Shown: positions 10,598 through 21,753, numbered from the stretch's first letter. The stretch: DNA of 64,000 bases from Prorocentrum cordatum (GCA_963575745.1 CAUYUJ010017849.1:249926-313925), one strand, 5' to 3'. Made by a program: numbers and translations. The notes: generated from the letters alone by a model not told the origin.

Positions 10598-10819
10598 TTG
10601 AGCAAGGACCGACCGTCCTGGCATTCGTATAGTCCTAGCAGGAACCCAAAAATGTTCCAAGAACAAAAACAATGTTCTTAGAACATTAACCCGATGTGTG
10701 AAACCAAGACAGTCTCAACCAAACATGCCCTAACAACATTTCTTGGAAACCACAAAAAGTTCTTAGAACATTGTTTGGTGGGGCTATAGGCGAGCCAGGA
10801 CGCTTCGCCACTGCTCGAT
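10598..10819. mobile_element. ~220-bp TIR repeat (introner-like family), complete copy
   Basis: Begins TTGAGCAAGGACCGACCGTC and ends GACGCTTCGCCACTGCTCGA. The ends are inverted (TYGAGCAG). The interior carries several near-palindromic ATGTTCTTAGAACATT motifs and GGCTATAGGCGAGCCAGGAC. It is the same family as 54913-55147, where it sits inside a coding region. Confidence 0.8.
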
Positions 10820-11341
10820 TGATGTTGCAGATCCATGTCTGCAAGGCTGAACGACTGACGCCTGACAGACACATAATTGTTGTCCCCAGTGCTGGCCTAC
10901 TACCCCTCAGGATCAGAACCAGATTGCGATCAAGGCCGGCTACTCAATGTCTGATGCGCCGCCCGCTAAGCCCGTGGCACAAAACTTGCGGAGAACACGC
11001 CTGCCGTGAAGGAACCTTCGGGAGCCGCTTTCTTCTATGACCGCTCCCCGCGCTGCTGGCCATCATGGATGTCGATTCGTGGCGCGGCTGCTGGACGAAG
11101 GATCGCTCTGCCGACCCTCCCACTCTACTCTTGCCAAAGATGCCAAAAGCGTCAGTGCGTGTCGCGCTGCGGCGTCGACCCTCGGAATATTGCTTCCAAC
11201 CCTGCTCAGTCAGAGACATCCTGACTCAGGCCGCTGAGCAATGCGATCCGAAATGTGCCACGCCCCCGAACCAGACTGTGGAGGTGCTGCTGGGCCGCTG
11301 TCTTTGTAGTGTCTCTTGGCATCTCTCCCTCTTTTTGTTTG

Positions 11342-11372
<31 letters not shown>

Positions 11373-11430
11373 CCTCTCTCTCTGTGTAGATCTGTATGTA
11401 TACAGATAGATAGATAGATTCCCCAAACAA
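10820..11430. other. Intergenic; (CT)n and (ATAG)n microsatellites
   Basis: Unique sequence to 11330 with ORFs on both strands and none recognised. CT-rich repeat then runs from 11343 to 11392 and (ATAG) from 11404 to 11419. The microsatellites immediately precede the head of the composite repeat. Confidence 0.5.
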
Positions 11431-13260
11431 TGCTTGCACCTAGGGGCTCCTACTTCTCTTGAAGGAACTGTGCCGCGTGGCCGGTTTGGCGGCTGTGGCC
11501 GCCGTCGCGGCCCCGTCGCCGCCCGTCGTCTGGGCCGTGTGGCCTGTCTGACGGCTATGTGGCGGCCGTCGCCGCCACGTCGCCGCCTCGTCGCCGCCCG
11601 TCGTCTGGGCCGTGTGGTCGGTCCGGCGGCTATGTGGCCGCCGTCGCCGCCACGTCGCCGCCTCGTCGCCGCCCGTCGTCTGGGCTGGTTTGTCTGTCTG
11701 ACGGCTATGTCCTCGCCGTCGCCGCCCCGCCGAATGTAATATCGTGATCTGTGCTAGTCTGTAGTAGAGTGTTGCTGCCGTCGCCACCTCGTCGCCGCCC
11801 GTCGTCTGGGCCTGTTTTTCGGTCGCCGCGTTAGTTGCCGCCGTCGCCGCCCCGTCGCGCCCCCCACGCATATGGCATGACATAGATTGCACAACGTAGA
11901 ATGCACAACATGAGTTTCACCACATTGATTGGGCCACGTAGATTGCGCACCAAATAGAGCGCACCACACTGATTGCACCACATGCATTTTCCTTTACAAA
12001 GAAACGACTAGACTCTACTCCCCCCGGACTTATCTGTTCCCCCTTTCGGGTATGTAAATCATATATGATTCTGACCACTCGTCCATCCTAAATATGAAAT
12101 CGTATCATCCCAGCCAGGCCGGGTTCCCCCCCCTGAGGTTCCCTGGTAAAAAAAAGCACTATGCGGTGACATGTTTGTTCTAACATCGCACTTTTTTCAC
12201 GAACCCTTTGCAACAAATAGGACGAAGTGCACACGCGCGCGTCGTCGCGCGCGCATGCCGAAATCCTTCAAAAACCCTCGGTGCTGGAAGGATTTCGCAA
12301 TCGAGTTTCCAAAAAACATACAAAAACACAGGGTTTCGCAACACTGTTTTGCTAAGCAAGCTTCCGCGCGAGCTCTTGCGAAATCTTAAGAAAACATGTT
12401 TTTTTATTATTATTTTTTATTTTTGTTTCTTCTCTCACGATTTTCGCAACATGCTACCAAACGGGCTTCGCGCGCGCATGTCGAAATCTGTCGAACGCCC
12501 TTGCGCGTGTGCCGTCGCGAGAATCCTGTGCAAAAAATAAGACGAAGTGCAGACGCGCGCGTCATTGCGGGCGTATGCCGAAAACCTTCAAAACCCATCG
12601 GTTTCGGAAGGATTTCAAAATCGTGCGTCCAAGAAACCTACAAAAACCCTAGGTTTCGCAACACGGGTTTTCAACAAAAGCGTGCGCGCGCGCTCTTGCG
12701 TCGTCGTCGTCGTCGTCGCCGTCCTTCCTCCTCCCACGTCGTCGTCGTCGTCGTCGCCTACGTCGTCCTCTGTCTTTTCTCGTGTTCGTCGTCGTCGCCC
12801 TCTTTGGCGTCGTGGTCGTTTCCGTCGTCGTTGTCGCCGTGGTCGTCCTTCCTCCTCCTCCCACGTCGTCGTCGTCGTCGTTGTCGTCGTCGTCTTCCCT
12901 CCTCCCTCGTCGTTGTCGACGTCGGCGTCGCCGTCCTTCCTCCTTCGTCGTCGTTCGCGTCGTCGCTGTCCTCCCTCCTCCCTCGTCGTTGTCGTCGTTG
13001 TCGTCGTTGTCGCCGTCGTCGTCTTTCCTCCTCCCTCGTCGTCGCCTTCGTTGGCGTCGTCGTCGTCGTCTTCGTCGTCGTCGTCGGCGGCCTCGTCGTC
13101 GTCGAAGTCGTCGGAGACGTCGTCGCTGTCGTCGTCGTCGTCGTCGGTGTCGTCGTAGTCGGTCTTAAGAGGTTTTGCAAACCAAGTTGCGGGTGGGAGG
13201 GTGGGATGTTTGCGCGAGCAGTGGGGACAGCTTCAAGTTGAGCAAGTGATTGATTGCACC
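11431..13260 (+). repeat. Composite repeat module, copy A
   Basis: Components in order: head GCTTGCACCTAGGGGCTCCT (11433); a GCCGCCGTCGCCGCC / CGTCGCCGCCCGTCGTCTGG minisatellite (about 11470-11860); a TTGCACAACGTAGA array (11880-11990); a spacer with TCATATATGATTCTGACC and GTCCATCCTAAATATG (12058-12100); two GCGCGCATG..AAATC blocks (12190-12390 and 12430-12695); a (CGT)n array (12700-13160); and a tail with TTTTGCAAACCAAGTTGCGG and GGGATGTTTGCGCGAGCAGT (13172-13225). The same order recurs in copies B-E, so this is one repeat family, not independent satellites. It encodes no recognisable protein. Confidence 0.75.
12700..13160 (+). repeat. (CGT)n trinucleotide array in module A
   Basis: CGTCGT runs with CCTCCCTCCT and TTGTCGTC interruptions. 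The three plus-strand frames read poly-Val, poly-Arg and poly-Ser. The long frames are repeat artefacts. Confidence 0.9.
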
Positions 13261-15165
13261 ACATTGGCCGCACTGCATAGATAACATATCAAAGATGGCA
13301 CACCATATGCTGCACATCATTGGTTGCACAACGCCCCCAAGAATTAACGATACGTCTTTCCGACTCGCAATTTACATATGATTCTGCCCCATCGTCCATC
13401 CTAAATATGGAGCCGTGCTACCCCAGCCAAACATGTATCCCCCCCCGCCATCCCCTGCAACAACTGCTATGCGCGCACTCTCGTGTATCACAAATCGTAC
13501 GTTTTCAATAATCCTTGCAACCAAATGACAAAGTGCACACGCGCGCGTCGTCGTGCGCGCATGCCAAAATCCTTCAAAATCCGTCGGTTTCGGAGGCGTT
13601 TCAAAATCGAGTTCCCAAATAACATACAAAAGCACAGGGTTTCGCAACACTGATATTCTCAAAATCTTACGCGCGCGGTCTTGCGAGATCTTGGGGTAAC
13701 CATTGATTCTTCTAGATTTTCAAAACGAACAAACTACCAAACGGGCTTCGCGTGCGCGCATGTCGAAATCATTCGAACGCCCTTTGCGCGCGTGCCGTCG
13801 CGAGAACCCTTCGTAAAAAACACAACGAAGTGCACACGCGCACGTCGTCGCGCGCGCATGCTGGAATCCTTCAAAAACCTTTGGTTCCAGAAGGATTTCA
13901 AAATCGTGTCCAAAAAAATACAAACACACAAGGTTTTGCAGCACGGATGATCAACAAAAGCGTGCGCGCGAGCTCTTGCGTCGTCGTCCTCGTCGTCGCC
14001 ATCCTCCCTCCTCCCTCGTCGTCGTCGTCGTCGCCGTCGTCGTCCTCTGTCTTTCCTCGTCGTCGTCGTCTTGGCGTCGTCGTCGTTTCCGTCGTCGTTG
14101 TCGCCATGGCCGCCATTCCTCTTCCCTCGACGTCGTCGTCCGTCGTCGGCGCCTCGTCGTCGTCCCTCCTATTTCGTCGCCGTCGTCGTCGTCGTCGTCG
14201 TCGTCTTCCCTCCTCCCTCGTCGTTGTCGTCGTCGGCGTCGCCGTCCTCCCTCCTTCTTCGTCGTTCGCATCGTCGCCGTCCTCCCTCCTCCCTCGTCGT
14301 TGTCGTCGTTGTCGCCGTCGTCGTCCTCCCTCCTCCCTCGTCGTCGTCGTCGTCTTCGTTGGCGGCGTCGTCGTCGTCTTCGTCGTCGTCGTCGTCGGCG
14401 TCGTCATCGTCGTCGTCGTCGGCATCGTCGTCGTCGTCGTCGTCGGCGCTGTCATCGCCGTCGTCGTCGTCGGCGGCGTCGTCGTCGTCGGTGGCGTCGT
14501 CGTCGTCGTCTTCGTTGTCGTCGTCGAAGTCGTTGGAGGCGTCGTCGGTGTCGTCGTAGTCGGTGTCGGCAGCGGCGTCGTCGTCGTCGCTGTCGCTGTC
14601 GTCGTCAACGTCGGTGTCAAATGTCATTTGGTACCTACCGTCACGGTCTTAAGAGGGCTTGCGACCAAGTTGCGGGTGGGAGGGTGGGATGTTTGCACGA
14701 GCAGTGGAGAGGACAGCATCAAGACAGTCAAAGTGATTTGCACCACATAGACTCACCCACATATGTTTCACAACGTAGATTGACTTCAGATGTCGCACCA
14801 CATTGATTGCGATCCATGTAGGTCGCACAACATGTACTGCCCCATATTGGCTGCAACACAGAGATTGTACAGTCTAGATGGCACCACATAGGTTGCACAC
14901 CATACGTTGCACAATATACATTGCATAACGTAGAGTGCCCCCAAACAGATTGCACCGCAGAGGCTGCGTCACACATACTGTGCAACATCGATGACACACC
15001 ATCTATTGCCCCACGTGAACTGCACGACGCAGATTGAACAGCACACATTCCACAGTAACAGAACTATGTTGCACGACATCGATTGCACTACCTAGGTTGC
15101 TCCACATATGTTGCACACCTAGTACGCTAGAAACACACTGTTTGGGGGCCACGCTGCCTGCCACC
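13261..15165 (+). repeat. Composite repeat module, copy B (headless)
   Basis: Directly follows copy A. It has a short TTGCACCACAT run, the spacer with ACATATGATTCTGCCCCATC and GTCCATCCTAAATATG (13371-13408), two GCGCGCATG blocks (13500-13700 and 13713-13978), a longer (CGT)n array (13979-14625), the tail AAGTTGCGGGTGGGAGGGTG (about 14668), and a long TTGCACCACATAGA array (14735-15125) ending in the end motif ACACTGTTTGGGGGCCACGC (15136). Confidence 0.75.
13979..14625 (+). repeat. (CGT)n trinucleotide array in module B
   Basis: About 650 bp of CGT units with CCTCCCTCCT islands. It creates 240-332-codon frames of poly-Val, Arg, Ser, Thr or Asp on both strands that should not be annotated as proteins. 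Confidence 0.9.
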
Positions 15166-15171
15166 CGTATA

Positions 15172-15755
15172 TTTCTCAAGCAACGCTTGCACCTGGGGGT
15201 TCTTACCCTTCTTCTAGGGAGCTGGGCCTGCGGGCCGCTCTGGCCGCCATGTAGCCGCCGTCGCCGCCTCGTCGCCGCTTCGCATTGCTTTGCATTGCTG
15301 TGCGTTGCTTTGTATAGCTTGGCATTGCTCTGAGTTTCTTTGCACGCCACGTCGCTTACAACTCACATTGCATCGCCTAGGCTGCACGAGATAGCCTGCA
15401 CCAGACAGGTTGCACCTCATAGCTTGCACCATATCGATTGCACCACCTCGGTTGCACCATATATATATATATATATGTAGTACCGCATACCGTACACGAC
15501 CTAGAGTGCACCACATATATGTAGCACTACGTAGCTTGCATCACGTAGCTCATAACACATGCATTGCACCACATAGTTTGTTCCACCAATATAGCACCAC
15601 ATCAATTGTGCCGAATAGCTTGCACCGCGCAATTGGCACACCACATACTGCAATACCTAGATGGCACTGCATAGCTTGCACCACATATACTGCAACCGTA
15701 TAGGATGCTAGAAGACACTGTTTGGTGCCCACGCTGTCTAACATATGTATAAACG
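15172..15755 (+). repeat. Composite repeat module, short copy A2
   Basis: The head (CAACGCTTGCACCTGGGGGT, TCTTAC) is followed by a brief GCCGCCGTCGCCGCC stretch, GCATTGCTTTGC repeats, a TTGCACC..CATAG array (15350-15700) and the end motif GACACTGTTTGGTGCCCACG, CTGTCTAAC (15714-15742). The GCGCGCATG blocks, CGT array and tail are absent. A CT microsatellite follows at once. Confidence 0.65.
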
Positions 15756-15944
15756 TCTGCCTCCCTCTCTCTCTCTCTCCCTCTCTCCCTCTCTGACACT
15801 ACCGTTTTCTGCCTCTCTGTCTTCCTCTCTCTCCCTCTTTCTCTCTAACTCTCTTGTCTCTCTCTCTCTCTCTCTCTCTCCCCTGCGCACCTCTCTCTCG
15901 CTCTCTCTTTCTCACGTTTTTTTTTTTTTTTTTTTGTTTTTTTT
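15756..15944. repeat. (CT)n tract and T-run
   Basis: CT-rich repeat from 15757 to 15912, then a T-run broken by one G to 15944. It immediately precedes the AGCTT satellite module. Confidence 0.9.
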
Positions 15945-16656
15945 CCCTACCTAGGCTCTGCCTAGAAGGGTTCTTACTCTCTAGCTTAAAGGGGCCGGGC
16001 AGTGGAAAGCGCCCCGGGCGGTTCCCCCAGTCCCCGCCCCGCGGTTCCCCCAGTCGCGCCCCCTTAGCTTGGCTTAGCTTATCTCGTCTTAGCTTAGCTT
16101 GGCTTAGCTTAGCTTGGCTTGGCTTAGCTTAGCTTAGCTTGGCTTACCTTAGCTTAGCTTAGCTTAGCCTAATGTAGCTTAGCTTAGCGTAGCATAGCAT
16201 AGCATGGCATAGCATAGCATCACATAGCACAGTATTGCATATCATAGCTTAGCATAGCTTAGCATGGCGCCCCCTTAGCTTGGCTTAGCTTATCTCGTCT
16301 TAGCTTAGCTTGGCTTATTTTAGCTTAGCTTTGGCTTAGCTTGGGCCTAACATTAGCTTAGCTTTAGCTTAGCTTTAACTTAGCTTCAACTTAGCTGTAG
16401 CTTAGCTTTAGCTTAGCTTTAGCTTAGCGTCAGCTTAGCTTCAGCTTAGCTTTAGCTTAGCTTTAATTTAGCTTTAGCTTAGCTTTAGCTTAGCTTCAGC
16501 TCAGCTTTAGCTTAGCTTTAGCTCAGCTTTAGCTTGGCTTTGGCGCTAGCTTAGCTTAAGGCTTTAGCTTAGCTTTAGCTTAGCTTTAGCTTAGCTTTAG
16601 CTTAGATTTACAGTTACTAATGCTGCTTTCCTAGGGGCTCCAACTCCTAGGTAGGG
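15945..16656 (+). repeat. AGCTT satellite module S1 bounded by inverted CCCTACCTAGG
   Basis: Starts CCCTACCTAGG (15945-15955) and ends with the exact reverse complement CCTAGGTAGGG (16646-16656). Inside are a constant ~115-bp left flank (CTCTGCCTAGAAGGGTTCTT to GGTTCCCCCAGTC), an array of AGCTT/AGCTTT units with GGCTT, AGCAT and AGCTC variants (about 16068-16610), and a constant right flank (CTAATGCTGCTTTCCTAGGG). It has no coding content. Module S2 repeats the whole arrangement. Confidence 0.85.
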
Positions 16657-16675
16657 TCGCACTGGGATAATTTTT

Positions 16676-17183
16676 CCCTACCTAGGCTCTGCCTAGAAGG
16701 GTTCTTACTCTCTAGCTTAAAGGGGCCGGGCAGTGGGAAGCGCCCTGGGCGGTTCCCCCAGTCCCCGCCCCGCGGTTCCCCCAGTCCCCTGGGAGCTTTA
16801 GCTTTAGCTTTAGCTTTAGCTTTAGCTTAGCTTTAGCTTAGCTTTAGCTTAGCTTTAGCTTAGCTTTAGCTTAACTTTAGCTTAGCTTTAGCTTTAGCTT
16901 AGCTTTAGCTTAGCTTTAGCTTAGCTTTAGCTTAGCTTTAGCTTAGCTTTAGCTTAGCTTTAGTTTAGCGTTGGCTTAGCGTTGGCTTAGCTTTAGCTTA
17001 GCTTCAGCTTAGCGTTTAGCTGTAGCTCAGCTGTAGCTCAGCTTTAGCTCAGCTTTAGTTTAGCTTTAGCTTAGCTTTAGCTTAGCTTTAGCTTAGCTGT
17101 AGCTTATCTGTAGCTTAGCTTTAGCTTAGCTTTACTGTTACTACTAATGCTGCTTTCCTAGGGGCTCCAACTCCTAGGTAGGG
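16676..17183 (+). repeat. AGCTT satellite module S2
   Basis: The same left flank (nearly identical to S1), an array dominated by the 11-mer AGCTTAGCTTT (about 16795-17140) and the same right flank, again bounded by CCCTACCTAGG (16676-16686) and CCTAGGTAGGG (17173-17183). A T-run and CT microsatellite follow, mirroring the left side of S1. Confidence 0.85.
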
Positions 17184-18244
17184 TCGCACTGGGATTTTTT
17201 TTCTCTCTCTCTCTCTCTCTCTCTTCCTTCTCTATACATACATATATTTGTACACGTATACACGAATCCCTATCTCTCTCCCTCTCCCGCTCCCTACCCT
17301 TCTCTTTCACACTCTCTCTCCCCTGCCACTTCTCTTGGCTGGTTGCCATCAGGGCACTCGCGTCGCCGAGGTGCCTTTCCCTCGGGCAAGTGTGTCCGAG
17401 ACCCTGCCGGTCACAAGTCGCTGTTGGACCCCCCCCCAAAACAAAAAGACACAGTGACACAGGCGGAGGGACCCAGCGGTCTCCAGGAGGTCCCCACGAG
17501 GCTCCGATATGCCCCACGAGCCTGACACATCGCCCCACCAACTTGCCAAGATGGCCCCCATGTACCCTTCCCCCCGCGAGGGGCCCCAAGAGTTCAAATT
17601 CGCACATCACCTGGCTTTCAATACCTTTCGGCAATCGCAAGTCTGGTCCCTAAGAGGCCAGCCTCGCGTCCCCAAGGCGGCCCTCATAGGCCTCAATCGG
17701 ATTCCGAGATTGCCCAGGATGGCCCCGAGACCGCAATAATCAGATGGGCCTGTAGATTCATGTGGGCCCAGAGTGCTCCCAGAGGCCCTCCACAAGCTCC
17801 AAGGTAACCCTAAGACCGCCCAATGCGCAACAATATAGTTGGAACTGGACCCCCAAGAAGCGCCAAGGTGCCCCCCCACACAAGATGGCCCCAGCTTGCC
17901 CCAGCAAGACGCCCCAAGAGGACGCGACATTGCTCAGAAGGGCAACATGTAGCCCCCAAGATGTCCTGATACGGCGGCGGGAGGGGGGGAGGGAGGGAGG
18001 GAGGGAGGGAGAGAGGGAGCCCCTCAACTTACATTCCTCTGCCCTCACGGAACTGTATAAACGACCCCACGACCAGCATCCGCACGAACATGCGGACGAC
18101 TGTCCAGCACGAGCCGAGACGGGGAGCGTAGCGGACACGTTCCTCGATCGGGTGCTGCCATCACCAGGCGCCCGCACAAAAGATCCGGGGTGGGCGGAGA
18201 AGCAGGGGCGACAGGAGCATGAGTGGAGCAGGCAGGGGGTAGAG
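17184..18244. other. Intergenic; (CT)n tract, then CCAAGATGG blocks
   Basis: (CT)n at 17200-17223, non-repetitive sequence, then CCAAGATGGCC-type units (17540-17960) and a GGGAGGGAGG tract (17980-18020). No gene recognised. Confidence 0.5.
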
Positions 18245-18376
18245 CAGGGCTGGACCTAAACGTTGTTTTTCGTTTTGTTTGTCGTTTTGCTCCACCTGTT
18301 TTCCTGTACCTCCCTGCCAAAACGAAAAACAAAACACAGCCGAAGTCCAGCAAAACAGCGTTTAGGTCCAGCCCTG
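18245..18376. mobile_element. 132-bp element with perfect 18-bp TIRs
   Basis: CAGGGCTGGACCTAAACG (18245-18262) is the exact reverse complement of CGTTTAGGTCCAGCCCTG (18359-18376). Just inside, GTTTTTCGTTTTG and CAAAACGAAAAAC continue the pairing imperfectly. A size of 132 bp with clean TIRs fits a MITE. No target-site duplication is obvious and no second copy was seen here. Confidence 0.7.
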
Positions 18377-18838
18377 GGGCAGAGTGAGGGGGAAAGATGC
18401 GGGGGGCAGGCGGGAAGATCAGCACGGGGATGAGCGTGGCGGACGAGGGAAGGGGCGACGGGCATAGCCAGAATCACCCGTCGTTTGGGAACAGAAGAGG
18501 GCCCCAAGCCGGAATCCAAAACAATTTCCAAATTGTTCCCAGCTCGCTTTCGTAACGCAATTTAGCCTCGCGTTGGTCCCTCTTGGGCCCATCTTGGCCT
18601 TTAAGATTGTTTCCTTTCGGCGGTCTCCGGCCAACTTAGGAATCGGATGAACCAAAACAGTCACCCCCAAACCAATTGGCCTTGGTCAATCTCGCAAAGC
18701 TGGGGCTGGGGGCCACCCGTGCTCCTCTCGCAGCCGCTTTTCGGATCCGTCTGCGACACCTTGTTCTGCGCGCAGTCTTCCACGCTGTATTGGACACGCT
18801 CTGGGGGCCCGTCCTGAAGATTCCAGAGCCAAGCTAGA
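18377..18838. other. Intergenic, no gene recognised
   Basis: Non-repetitive GC-rich sequence. Minus-strand frames are open but carry no recognisable domain. Confidence 0.4.
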
Positions 18839-19075
18839 GGCCTCCTAGATGGGGTCGGAGTAGATGGGGTCGGAGGATCGCGCCGCATCGCTGATACATC
18901 GACGATGCATCGGCGATGCATCGGCGATGCTTCGGCGATGCGTCGTCGACGTGAGCGATGCATCGGCGACGTCGACACGAAGCAGATCGGGCTCCACATC
19001 GAGCCGCATCGGCGATACACTGACGACACGGCGCGATCCTCCGACCCCGTCTGCTCGGACCCCCTCTGGGAGGCC
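18839..19075 (+). mobile_element. FB-GGCCTCC foldback element, copy 2
   Basis: Left end GGCCTCCTAGATGGGGTCGG..AGTAGATGGGGTCGG. The right end CCGACCCCGTCTGCTCGGAC..CTCTGGGAGGCC is its reverse complement with a few changes. The interior is a cluster of GATGCATCGGCGATGCATCG units plus GAAGCAGATCGGGCTCC, shared with copies 1 and 3. The immediate flanks show no clear duplication. Confidence 0.8.
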
Positions 19076-21329
19076 TGGACAAACGGGGAGGCCCCTGGAC
19101 AAGCCCCAGATCGGCCCGCATCCTGGTCTGGGCTGGATGCTCTGCACGGGTGGCGCTCCGGCTCCGAGCGCTGCGCCGGGGCCGCCTCGGGGGGCGCCGC
19201 GGGGGCCGCCTCGCGCGCACCTCGACGACCCCCCTTTGGAACCCCTCTCTCTTGGGCCGTCTGCGGGACGTCTCGGGGCAAGCTGGACAGTGTTGGAATC
19301 CTTTGTGGCCTCCTGCGGGGCCGTCTTGAGGACTTTCGACGTGTCTTCGGCCTGCCATGGGGCGGAGCTCGGCGCCTGTGGCGAGAACTGGGACGGGCGG
19401 GCGGTGAACGCGGAGCGCCTTGAATCAGCGTGGGGTGGCAGAGACGCTTCGCTGGCCTGCTGCAGCAGCGGCTGCCAGCATCACGACCGGCGTGCACCTG
19501 TGTTTCTGGCGTCGTGCCATGGTCGCCGCCGAGCGGCGCCAGCAGTGCCAGGCTGCCCCCCCCCGGGTCTTGTCTGCGCTGGGCTTTTGGCGATCTCGGC
19601 CTGGGCTGCTACGGCAGTCTGCTCAACCCATGCAACGAGCTGCACGAACGGGAACAAGCGGGCGTATATGCCTGAGTGCCCCTGAAAATACACGACACAG
19701 AGATTTCAGTTTAGATCCAAGTACAATTCTGGTACAGAGATGCGTGAGGAAGTCATGGGTGGCGTTGTGAAAAAGAAAATAGTTGGCTGAAGGATTGCTG
19801 CTGCTTTCTAGCGCGAACTTGGATGCAAGACTTGAGCGACATGTGGCGAACATCGGCCAAACCATATCATCATTCTAATATTGATGGATGCTTTCCCGAG
19901 ACCACGAACGAACCAATAGTCTTCACATGACTGGTCGTCCTGGCATCTCGTGTGCCCAAGTCAACCATGTGTAGAGAAGAAAGAAAGAGAGAGAGAGAGA
20001 GAGAAAGAGAAAGAGAGAGCGAGAGAGATGGAGGGATAAAGAGAGAGAGAGAGAAGACCTGCACAAACTATGCCGCAGACTCACACATGTTATCTTGAAC
20101 ACTTCGTTTGCTTTGAAGTCGTCAGGGTGAAGGGGCTGACCGGTCTTCCACAGTCCCTAGGTGCGTGGCTGTAGTGGGGCTCCGCGGTGCGGTTTGTCGT
20201 TGCTGTTTTCGTGGTTGTTCTTGTTCTCGTCGTCGTCGACGCGTGTGGGTCGCGGCGGGAGTGGGTCGCGGGTGGGTCGCGGCGAGGGTGGGTCGCCGCG
20301 GGGGTGGGTCGCGGCCCCTAACTCTTATCCGCAACTGCGGGGGACTAGGTAACATCACTCTCTCGTTCTCTTTCCCTCCTGATCGTGGGCTGGGAGGCCT
20401 GAAGCTGGTAGCAGAATCCCACTCTCCGCCCCCGGATCAACGAAAGTCAGCCCGCTGAGCTGGAGTGCGCGATCGGCCCCCCGCCGCATGCTAACCTGTG
20501 TAACGCGAGTGAAGCCGAGGTAGTCGAGGGCGATGCAGACGAGATCCGTGCACGGGAGGGGGCAGCCCGAAGAGTGGGAGAGGAGGTGCGCGAGTCCAGA
20601 CGTCTCCAGAGATCCCCGTGGTCCCGGGAAGCCCTCAGAGGCCCCCCACGGGGACACGGAACCGTGAAACACTTCGATCCTCGATCCTGACCGCCACCTG
20701 GGGATGCTGCGGCGGAGGCGCGCGAGAGGGTTCGCGTGAGTGCGAGAGCCGAGCGCGCATGGCGGCAGGGCGGGAGCGCGCGGTTTTGCCCGGAACGCCG
20801 CGCGGCGCCCTCCGCCGTGGCCTAGGCCCACCTTGCCCCGGGCGCGCCGGGGACGAACCTGCCAGCAGCAAACGCGTACTTCACCTGAGGAGGAACGGGG
20901 AGGAAGGAGGAGGAGAAGGACAGAGCAGACTTTTGGACGCTTTTGGCGTTCACTGGCACTTGTCCCCCCTCTCTCTCTTCCCTCCGTTCCTCTGCCTCCC
21001 TGCGACCCGTCGAGCTTCGAGCTGCGGACTGATCTGCGCGAAGCGCTGGAGCCCTCGTTGCGGAACGTGCAACTATGTACTTCTACTGTTCCGGGGGTTA
21101 TGGACAAGCAACATAGACCAACGGCATGGAGCACCACGGACGCAGCGGGGCCGCAGGGTCATGGGGATGTCCTTTCGTCTTGCCGCGGCGTTTTCCTCCT
21201 CCGCCATTCCCCCCCTCCTCCCCCTGCTCCTGCTCGCGCCGTTCCTCCGCCTCCCTCCCTCGCGATCCCCCCCCTCCTCCTCGTGATCGCAATCAGTGTG
21301 ATTGCCGTCCTCCCCCCCCTCGTCCTCCT
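19076..21329. other. Intergenic; (GA)n, GTGGGTCGCGG repeats, no gene recognised
   Basis: GA-rich microsatellite at about 19980-20055 and a GTGGGTCGCGG minisatellite at about 20245-20313 with G-rich runs. Frames of 170-340 codons run on both strands of 18.7-19.7 and 20.4-21.3 kb, but they are GC-driven, overlap heavily, and show no domain I can name. Confidence 0.4.
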
Positions 21330-21600
21330 CCTCCCTCTCCCCCCGCCCCCTCCTCCTCCTCCTCCTCCTCCTCCTCCTCCTCCTCCTCTTATCCTCCTCC
21401 TCTTTTCCTCCTCCTCTTTTCCTCCTCGTGTTTTCCTCCTCCTCTTTTCCTCCTCCTCTTTTCCTCCTCCTCTTTTCCTCCTCCTCCTCCTCCGTCCTCC
21501 CTCCTCCCTCCTCCCTCCTCCTCCTCCTCCCTCCTCCCTCCTCCTCCTCCTCCTCCTCCTCCTCCTCCTCCTCCTCCTCCTTCTCCTCCTCGCTCTCCCC
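21330..21600. repeat. (CCT)n polypyrimidine tract
   Basis: CCTCCTCCT runs broken by CTTTT and CCCTCCCTC. It lies just left of the large inverted duplication and creates poly-Ser/Pro/Leu and poly-Glu/Gly/Arg frames that are not genes. Confidence 0.9.
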
Positions 21601-21753
21601 CCCCGCCGCTCTCCTCGGCCTCCCGCTCTGCTTCCCTGGAGGTCGCCGGGGGCCTTGCGGGGCCTCCTGGCCCCGCAGAGCTCCCGAGGCCCAAGGGCCG
21701 CACGACACAGAAGTGGTCGTCAACCCTCTCGGGCGCCTGTCCAACAGTCCCCC

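Noticed and set aside
12396-14750. Plus-strand ORFs of 281 and 332 codons rich in Val, Arg and Ser
   Set aside because: They are reading frames through (CGT)n arrays. Frame use differs between module copies, and all three frames and both strands stay open.
14735-15130. Regularly repeated TTGCACCACATAGA as a CRISPR-like array
   Set aside because: Units are irregular in length and diverged, with no constant repeat and unique spacers, and the genome is eukaryotic.
18661-19497. Minus-strand ORF of 278 codons
   Set aside because: It crosses a foldback element, is Arg/Pro/Ala-rich through GC bias, and competing frames are open on the plus strand.
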